Part shown: positions 4,045 through 8,485 of the stretch, one piece after another
How positions within the stretch are numbered: position 1 is the stretch's first letter
Layout: the number at the start of each line of letters is the position of its first letter
Assembly: GCA_017883345.1 (NCBI GenBank)
Contig: JADGNT010000182.1
Coordinates: 1 to 8,485 of the forward strand
Direction: 5' to 3'
Source of the DNA: Candidatus Solibacter sp.
GTDB lineage: Bacteria; Acidobacteriota; Terriglobia; Bryobacterales; Bryobacteraceae
DNA length: 8,485 nt
Position numbers and translations under genes: made by a program
The notes under the pieces: model-generated
The model's database searches: none
Told to the model about the DNA's origin: nothing
Seen by the model: the letters and a program-made list of their open reading frames with translations, nothing else

Positions 4045-6539
4045 TTGGCAGGCGGGGTACCCCCTGGGTCCGCCTGCCCCACAATCTCCACGATTTCAAA
4101 TGGGATCGCGGGTAGCGTGCCCAGCGGGACACGCCGTGCGGCTTGCTGCTTGGCGCCCGGATTGGCGGCGCGCTCCATGAACGCATCGACAATCAAGTTC
4201 CCTTTCAAGCCCGCCTTGACCTTGGCGGCGTCGGTGCGCAGAATGATGGCCACGCCATCGCGCACGGTCTCCACGTCTTCAATGGCGATGCCTTCCGGCG
4301 GCTGGTTGAGTTCCAGGCGGAGAGTGTCGGCCAGGCGCGGGGCATTGAGCACGACGCGCACCGGAACGGCGCCGCCGCGCGGCAACCTGACGGCGGTCTC
4401 CGTCTCGATCTTAAAAGCGGCGCGCGCGTTGGGCCGCGGGGCTCCGGTGACCTCGGCCAGCCAGTCCTTCGCCGGCACCAGATGATGGTAGTAGAAGGCC
4501 TGCATCATGTCCTCGGCGGGGACACCGGCGCGGCGCACGTCGCGGCCGGCGATGGTGGCGCGGCCTTCGAGCGCGAGGCTGCGCGGGCCCTCGGGGCGCG
4601 ATGGCATGGTCAAGGTGAGGCGTACGCTCTCCGCGCTGCCCGGAATGACGCCGCCGCTCACGCGGAATCCCTCAGGCGCATCCTTCAACTGGAGCGCGAT
4701 ATCGCCGGCGAAACCGTCGCGGCGCAAGGCGTAGACCGTCACGGGGACGGTAGAGCCGGCGCGCGCGTTGAGGCTGGAGGGCACCACGCGCAATTCAAAA
4801 TCGGGCCGCGGGCGGCTGATGCGCAGGCGGTAGGCGTAGTCCGCGCCGCCTTTGCCCTGGCTATCGCCCAGGTGCAGATAGTAGGCGCCGTTGGCCGGCA
4901 GTTTGAAGTTGAGGCGCGAATCGGCCTGGTGGGTGAGGAGGGCCGCGCCCTTATCCTCGGTATCGTCGTTGACGGCCAGTTCGCGGCCCGCGGCGTCGGT
5001 CAGGCGGAGCAGCGAATCGAGCGGCGAGTTGAGACGCCGCGCCGAGACTTCGGCGACGATCTCTTGGCCCGCACGCCCGTCGAAGCGGAAGACATCCCAA
5101 TCGCCAGGCCGATCGATGCGGCCGTTGACGATCACCGGCAAGGTGACGCGCTGCGCGTTCTCCTGGCGGTTGTTGGGTTCCTTTTCGAACACCTCGGGCA
5201 GCGCGTCCACGGCGAACGGCACGCGGTTGGAGACGAGCTGGCCGTTGCGCGCCGCGATCGGATAAACTCCGGTGGGCTTGCCTTTGGTGTCCTCGGTGAG
5301 CTTGCCGGCCGGCAGATTCCAGCCTTTCAGTTCGACCGCGGTGCACGTCGGGCTGTGGCACGGCTGCTTGACGGAGGACAGGAGATTGACAGACGACAAA
5401 AGGTTGACAGACGACAAAAGGCGATCGTCTGTCCCACTTCCGCCGCGCCCGCCCAGCGGGAAAATGCCGGTGACGAACGGCAGTTCGCCCACCTCGATGC
5501 GGTACACGAAGTCCTCGCGCCCGCGGTAGATGGAATCGTGGATCTCGAGCACGTAGGCGCCGTCCTCGGGGATCTCGTAATAGAGGACCGGGTCGGGATG
5601 GAAGAGGAAGTGATCGGCATACTGGACTTCCCTGCCCGAGGAATCGGTCAACCCGAGGGTGGCCTGAAACCAGCCGGGGACGGCGTCGGAGATATAGGGG
5701 AGCAACTCGCGCGCCTTGGCGGCGACCACGATGTGCTGGCCCTTGGTGGCCTGGAAGCGGAAGCGATCGACGCCGCCGGGCATGATCTGCCCGTTGACCA
5801 GGACGGGCAGGGCGATCTCCATGGGAGGTTCCGGCGCGAGGCGTACCTGGCCGCGGCCGCGTCCCGCCTGGGCGCCGGGCAATACGCCGGTGCCCTTGGC
5901 CGTTGGCCGCCCAACTTCGGGCAACTGGCCGATCGAGAAGATCACGGGGTTGGTGAGACCGTTGGGCGTGACGAGGCGCAATTCGCGCTCGCCCAGGGCG
6001 GCGCCGGCCGACAGCGCGATCTGCACGCGCACGGTCTCGGCGATGGCCGGCGTGGTGGGACGGCGCACGAAGGCCAGCAGTTTGGCGCGGATCCCGGCGA
6101 TCTTCTGGCGATCTTCCGCCGTGGGGGAGGGCTTTTCGGACAGCTCCTTGGCCTGGTCGCGCAATTGGGCGGCCTGCGCCGGAGTCAGCGGCTTGAAGTG
6201 GTCCACCACGGTGGCCTCGACGCCGGCGCCGGAGACTAAGGCAGATTTCGCGCCATCGAGGAACTGGCCGCCCACGGTGATTTCAAACGTGGTGCCCTGG
6301 CGGCCGCCGGCGGGGTAGACGTAGCCGGCATGCGGCATTTGCTGCTGGGCGAGGGCGGAGAGGGGGAGGAGGAGGGCAAATACGGATTCAACGCAGAGAC
6401 GCAGAGATCGCAGAGATAAGCGCAGAGAAGAGCGAAGGAAGGAGAAGGCGCAGACCGAGAGAAGAGATCGCTCCCTCACGGTCGCGGCTCGGATCGGAGC
6501 CGCGACCGTTAGGGAGCGATTTCTTTTGTGACCAGGCAT
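4032..6539 (-). CDS. Exported PPC-domain protein of the DUF1501/DUF1553 operon, with repeat-derived segments
   Basis: The protein has 835 residues. Start ATG 6539 follows the DUF1501 stop by 1 nt and is served by AAGGAG (6550-6555). The hydrophobic segment and cleavage site FALLLPLSALAQ (54-65) lie behind an unusually long basic N-region (1-53) encoded by repeat DNA. An IPT/TIG-like unit begins near 73 (YPAGGRQGTTFEITVGG) and carries a helical insert (about 117-158). PPC domain 1 is about 243-352 (LPVLVNGQIMPGGVDRFRF... DGAYVLEI). A second TIG-like unit starts at FPLGGR (360) and is interrupted by a repeat-derived insert (about 367-398). PPC domain 2 is about 466-574 (VNGRIDRPGDWDVFRF... NGAYYLHL). 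Further beta-rich domains lie beyond 580. PPC domains are non-catalytic beta-sandwiches found in secreted proteins. PPC proteins of this type commonly accompany DUF1501 and DUF1549/1553 genes, but their task is unknown. A surface or periplasmic binding role is inference. The last 17 residues are also repeat-encoded. Confidence 0.88.
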   Translation of the reverse strand: MPGHKRNRSLTVAAPIRAATVRERSLLSVCAFSFLRSSLRLSLRSLRLCVESVFALLLPLSALAQQQMPHAGYVYPAGGRQGTTFEITVGGQFLDGAKSALVSGAGVEATVVDHFKPLTPAQAAQLRDQAKELSEKPSPTAEDRQKIAGIRAKLLAFVRRPTTPAIAETVRVQIALSAGAALGERELRLVTPNGLTNPVIFSIGQLPEVGRPTAKGTGVLPGAQAGRGRGQVRLAPEPPMEIALPVLVNGQIMPGGVDRFRFQATKGQHIVVAAKARELLPYISDAVPGWFQATLGLTDSSGREVQYADHFLFHPDPVLYYEIPEDGAYVLEIHDSIYRGREDFVYRIEVGELPFVTGIFPLGGRGGSGTDDRLLSSVNLLSSVNLLSSVKQPCHSPTCTAVELKGWNLPAGKLTEDTKGKPTGVYPIAARNGQLVSNRVPFAVDALPEVFEKEPNNRQENAQRVTLPVIVNGRIDRPGDWDVFRFDGRAGQEIVAEVSARRLNSPLDSLLRLTDAAGRELAVNDDTEDKGAALLTHQADSRLNFKLPANGAYYLHLGDSQGKGGADYAYRLRISRPRPDFELRVVPSSLNARAGSTVPVTVYALRRDGFAGDIALQLKDAPEGFRVSGGVIPGSAESVRLTLTMPSRPEGPRSLALEGRATIAGRDVRRAGVPAEDMMQAFYYHHLVPAKDWLAEVTGAPRPNARAAFKIETETAVRLPRGGAVPVRVVLNAPRLADTLRLELNQPPEGIAIEDVETVRDGVAIILRTDAAKVKAGLKGNLIVDAFMERAANPGAKQQAARRVPLGTLPAIPFEIVEIVGQADPGGTPPANPKP
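4047..4081. repeat. GGCAGGCGG...CCGCCTGCC hairpin inside the 3' end of the PPC gene
   Basis: GGCAGGCGG (4047-4055) and CCGCCTGCC (4070-4078) form a perfect 9-bp stem around a 14-nt loop. The flank CGCCTGCCCCAC (4071-4082 region) is identical to that at 696-707, where the same word borders the double hairpin. The element is read in frame as part of the C-terminus (GQADPGGTPPAN) of the PPC protein. Confidence 0.75.
5367..5437. repeat. In-frame minisatellite (three 18-bp units) plus GACAGACGA hairpin
   Basis: Three 18-bp units lie head to tail. CTTGACGGAGGACAGGAG (5367-5384) is divergent. ATTGACAGACGACAAAAG (5385-5402) and GTTGACAGACGACAAAAG (5403-5420) differ at one base. The last unit's GACAGACGA (5406-5414) pairs perfectly with TCGTCTGTC (5425-5433), and the element ends CGTCTGTCCCAC. 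Because each unit is 6 codons, the PPC protein reads LLSSVN-LLSSVN-LLSSVK here, keeping the frame open. Confidence 0.9.
6392..6428. repeat. CGCAGAGA octamer array within the PPC 5' end
   Basis: Four exact CGCAGAGA copies begin at 6392, 6400, 6409 and 6421. A degenerate continuation (CGCAGACCGAGAGA) lies near 6450. On the coding strand they read CTCTGCG..., giving the peptide SLRLSLRSLRLCVE. Such CTCTGCGTCTCTGCG strings are a common dispersed, normally intergenic repeat in several phyla (from memory, not searched). Confidence 0.8.
6467..6520. repeat. 24-bp near-perfect palindrome just inside the PPC start
   Basis: Arms 6467-6490 and 6497-6520 are reverse complements at 23 of 24 positions, with a 6-nt loop. 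The arms read ATCGCTCCCT, one variable base, then ACGGTCGCGGCTC. The element covers about codons 7-25 of the PPC gene, starting 19 nt after the A of its ATG. In RNA it would form a very stable hairpin immediately downstream of the start codon. No T-run follows, so it is not an ordinary terminator. Confidence 0.92.
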
Positions 6540-6540
6540 A

Positions 6541-7875
6541 TTAAGTGATCTCCTTGAGGCGGCCGGCGGACTTTATGCCGTCGGCGGGGGCGGGGATCAC
6601 GCGGGCGGGGAGGCCTAGGGGGTGAGGGAGTTTGGCTTCGGTCGCGATGCCCAGCAGGCCGTACATGGTGCCGATCAAGTCCACCGGATAGACGGGGCGG
6701 TCCTTGACCTCTTCGCCGCGCGCATCGGACCCGCCCACCACGTGACCGCCCTGGAAGCCGCCGCCAGCCACCAGCGCCGAGAAGACCTGGCCGTGATGGC
6801 CGCGGCCGCCGTTCCACGGGGCTTCCCACTGCACCTTCGGCGTGCGCCCGAACTCTCCGTTCCACCAGACGATGGTGCTGGCGAGCATGCCGCGCTGCGC
6901 GAGATCGGCGAGCAGGGCCGACATGCCCTTATCCATCTCCGGCAGTTTGCGGCGCATGGTCTGGAAATTCAGCTTGTGGGTGTCCCAACCGCCGTTGTAG
7001 TTGATGGTGATGTAGGGAACGCCGCGCTCCACCAGGCGGCGCGCCACCAGGCAGGATTGGCCGAAGGTGTTGCGGCCATAGAGGTCGCGCAGGTCGTCCT
7101 TCTCCTGGGCGAGATCGAAGACCTTGCCGGCGTCGCCCAGAATCAGTTCGTAGGCCTGCTCCTCGGCCTCTTTGGCGGAGGCCATTTGCGGATCGCCGGG
7201 CAGCGCGTTGGCCAGGGTGTTGAGCTGGTGCAAGTACTGGCGGCGATCCTGCTGGCGCTGGTCGGTGATGCCCGGCGCCACCACGCCTTCCACGGCGAAG
7301 CGCGCCTGGGCGGGGTCGCCGCCGGTGGCGAAGGGTTTGTAGCGCGAGCCTAGGAAACCGGCTTCGCTGAAGCGCCCCTGCGGCTGGGTGAGCACGATGT
7401 AAGGGGGGATGAGACCGGTGTATCCGGCGTTATAGCCCTTGAAGAGCGAGACCACCGCGCCCACGCTGGGGTAGACCTCGTGGCCGCCCGACATGCGCCC
7501 GGTCTGCATGGTGTAGGACGCCGTCTCGTGCGCGTTGACGCCGTGCGTCATGCCGCGAATGAGGGAATACTTGTCGGCCTGTTTGGCGAGGAGCGGGAGC
7601 AGTTCAGAGATGCGGATGCCGCTCACGTTGGTCTCGATGGGGGTTTTCAGGGGGCCGCAGTAGTCGTTGCCGGCGTCGGGTTTGGGGTCGAAGGTATCGA
7701 GGTGCGCGGGTCCGCCCCACATCCAGATTTGGATGACGGATTTCGCCTTGGCGTTGGGCGCCGCGGCGATTAAGGGTGCGGCGGCGCGGTGGCCCAGGAG
7801 CAGGCCGAACGCGCTGTAGAGGCCGCAGCGCAGGGCTTCGCGGCGGTTGATGGGGAAGAGATTGGAGTAAGTCAT
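6541..7875 (-). CDS. DUF1501 family protein with Tat-like N-terminus
   Basis: The protein has 444 residues, the usual size for DUF1501. It carries the family's recurring motifs: QIWMWGGPAHLDTFDPKP (49-66), SLIRGMTHGVNAH (104-116), a late GGWDTH (295-300), EFGRTP (341-346) and GRGHH (358-361-area). The family belongs to, or resembles, the sulfatase/alkaline-phosphatase fold, with conserved Asp and His residues suggesting metal binding. No reaction is firmly established. The N-terminus contains NRREALRCG followed by a hydrophobic stretch (LYSAFGLLLG) and AAAPLIAAAP. This is a twin-Arg-like signal that suggests export in the folded state. GGAGG lies 9 nt upstream of the ATG. The gene begins 16 nt after the DUF1553 stop and ends 1 nt before the PPC start, so the three are probably co-transcribed. 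In Planctomycetota, Verrucomicrobiota and some Acidobacteriota the pairing with DUF1553 is very common. Confidence 0.95.
   Translation of the reverse strand: MTYSNLFPINRREALRCGLYSAFGLLLGHRAAAPLIAAAPNAKAKSVIQIWMWGGPAHLDTFDPKPDAGNDYCGPLKTPIETNVSGIRISELLPLLAKQADKYSLIRGMTHGVNAHETASYTMQTGRMSGGHEVYPSVGAVVSLFKGYNAGYTGLIPPYIVLTQPQGRFSEAGFLGSRYKPFATGGDPAQARFAVEGVVAPGITDQRQQDRRQYLHQLNTLANALPGDPQMASAKEAEEQAYELILGDAGKVFDLAQEKDDLRDLYGRNTFGQSCLVARRLVERGVPYITINYNGGWDTHKLNFQTMRRKLPEMDKGMSALLADLAQRGMLASTIVWWNGEFGRTPKVQWEAPWNGGRGHHGQVFSALVAGGGFQGGHVVGGSDARGEEVKDRPVYPVDLIGTMYGLLGIATEAKLPHPLGLPARVIPAPADGIKSAGRLKEIT
6550..6555 (-). promoter_or_regulatory. Ribosome binding site of the PPC gene, inside the DUF1501 gene end
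   Basis: AAGGAG is formed by the Lys-Glu codons near the end of DUF1501 and lies 10 nt before the ATG at 6539. It decides the PPC start: no other ATG occurs between there and a point past the signal-peptide cleavage site. Its place within the upstream gene indicates translational coupling. Confidence 0.7.
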
Positions 7876-7884
7876 CTTATTCGG

Positions 7885-7889
7885 CCTCC
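7885..7889 (-). promoter_or_regulatory. Ribosome binding site of the DUF1501 gene
   Basis: GGAGG sits in the 16-nt spacer between the DUF1553 stop (7892-7894) and the DUF1501 ATG at 7875, 9 nt upstream of that ATG. Confidence 0.75.
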
Positions 7890-7891
7890 GA

Positions 7892-8485
7892 TTAGTGGCG
7901 GTAGAGAAACTCCGCGCTGTTCATTAGTGCCCACGCCAGGTCGATCACCGCCTCGCGGGGCTTGAGGTTTCCGTTCTGCGAGTAGGCGTTCACTGCCTGG
8001 AGCTCCTCGGCGGTGGGAGGGCGCGAAAGAATCATCAGGTAGAGCCCAGCGGCCAACTGCTGGCCGCCTTTGGAATTGCGGATCAGGAACTGGAATTTGG
8101 GGCTTTGCTCGATCTTGCGCTCCACGTGGCTGGCATTCAACATGTGAAGCTGTTGCGCGGCGGTCAGGCGGTTGTTGCGTTCGGCTTCCAGGCCGGTATC
8201 GCGGGGCGGGCGTCCGAAGAGTTCCAGGAAGGCGCTGGTGATGCTGCCATCGGGCAGGCTGATGGCGTGCTGGTCCTCGGGGATAAACGTGAACGGTTCG
8301 GGGATGGCGCTGGTGTAGGATTCGGTGGTGCCGGTGGTTTCGCAGATGGCGTCGGCGAGGACTTCGGCGTCGAGGCGGCGCAGCGGATAATAGGCGAAAT
8401 TCGCCGCGCCTTCGGCGCGCTCGGTGCGGGGAATCGAGGAAAGCTGGTAGGTCTGGGAATTGAGGATCAGGCGATAGATGGACTT
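7892..8485 (-). CDS. DUF1553 family protein, C-terminal 197 residues (cut by the window edge)
   Basis: The open frame runs uninterrupted from the window end to a TAA at 7892, giving 197 residues of a larger protein. The first visible stretch (KSIYRLILNSQTYQLSS) and YYPLRRLDAEVLADAICETTG are hallmark DUF1553 segments. They are followed by the typical LPDGSITSAFLELFGRPPRDT, ERNNRLTAAQQLHMLN and a C-terminal ALMNSAEFLYRH. DUF1553 usually forms the C-terminal half of proteins whose N-terminal half is DUF1549, often with a cytochrome c-like heme domain (PSCyt1) in front. Whether those are present here lies outside the window. The product would be exported and is the expected partner of the DUF1501 protein 16 nt downstream. 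The biochemical role is unknown. An ATG at 8143 is internal and not a start. Confidence 0.95.
   Translation of the reverse strand, partial: KSIYRLILNSQTYQLSSIPRTERAEGAANFAYYPLRRLDAEVLADAICETTGTTESYTSAIPEPFTFIPEDQHAISLPDGSITSAFLELFGRPPRDTGLEAERNNRLTAAQQLHMLNASHVERKIEQSPKFQFLIRNSKGGQQLAAGLYLMILSRPPTAEELQAVNAYSQNGNLKPREAVIDLAWALMNSAEFLYRH

Noticed and set aside
3776..4192. A 138-codon minus-strand frame spanning the spacer at 3945-4031
   Set aside because: It crosses the palindromes, overlaps two better-supported genes and yields a composition-driven Ser/Arg/Pro-rich peptide.
5367..5437. CRISPR-like array
   Set aside because: The three units are contiguous with no spacers, only 18 bp long, and lie in frame inside a coding gene.
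4143..6239. A 698-codon open frame on the plus strand, antisense to the PPC gene
   Set aside because: Same cause: a composition artefact. The minus-strand frame has a signal peptide, two PPC domains and operon context.
6622..7353. A 243-codon plus-strand frame inside the DUF1501 gene
   Set aside because: It is antisense to unmistakable DUF1501 motifs and has no recognisable features of its own.

Overview
The window is GC-rich bacterial DNA, packed with genes, most of them on the minus strand. It holds a tRNA-His gene, a small secreted protein, a large secreted PIG-L-type deacetylase, two small unrecognised genes, and the downstream part of a DUF1553 - DUF1501 - PPC-domain operon. That operon type is typical of Planctomycetota, Verrucomicrobiota and the Solibacter/Bryobacter branch of Acidobacteriota. 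Together with the secreted PIG-L protein and the many REP-like spacers, it makes an acidobacterium of the Bryobacterales type my best guess. This is inference from gene content, not a phylogenetic placement.

Layout. 17-93 (-): tRNA-His(GTG). 192-680 (+): exported SnoaL/NTF2-like protein. 684-755: inverted pair of hairpins between convergent genes. 787-3456 (-): exported PIG-L deacetylase with a glycine/proline-rich insert and a C-terminal GATase-like domain. 3509-3643 and 3651-3944 (+): two small genes 7 nt apart, diverging from the PIG-L gene. 3951-4044: two CCGTAA palindromes between convergent genes. 4032-6539 (-): exported PPC-domain protein. 6541-7875 (-): DUF1501 protein with a Tat-like N-terminus. 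7892-8485 (-): C-terminal part of a DUF1553 protein that continues past the window. No gap of 300 bases lacks a gene.

The last three genes read in the order DUF1553, DUF1501, PPC. The spacings are 16 nt and 1 nt, so they very probably form one translationally coupled operon. Its products are predicted to be exported. Their biochemical role is not established.

The most unusual feature is how the PPC gene has absorbed repeat DNA. Its 5' end contains a 24-bp near-perfect palindrome and an array of CGCAGAGA octamers, read in frame into the signal-peptide region. Its middle contains an in-frame insert of about 32 codons made of three 18-bp units plus a hairpin. Its last 17 codons and stop codon consist of two further palindromic repeats. 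Three repeat loci in the window share the word CGYCTGYCCCAC, which suggests one dispersed family. I see no CRISPR array, transposase, prophage or defence system.
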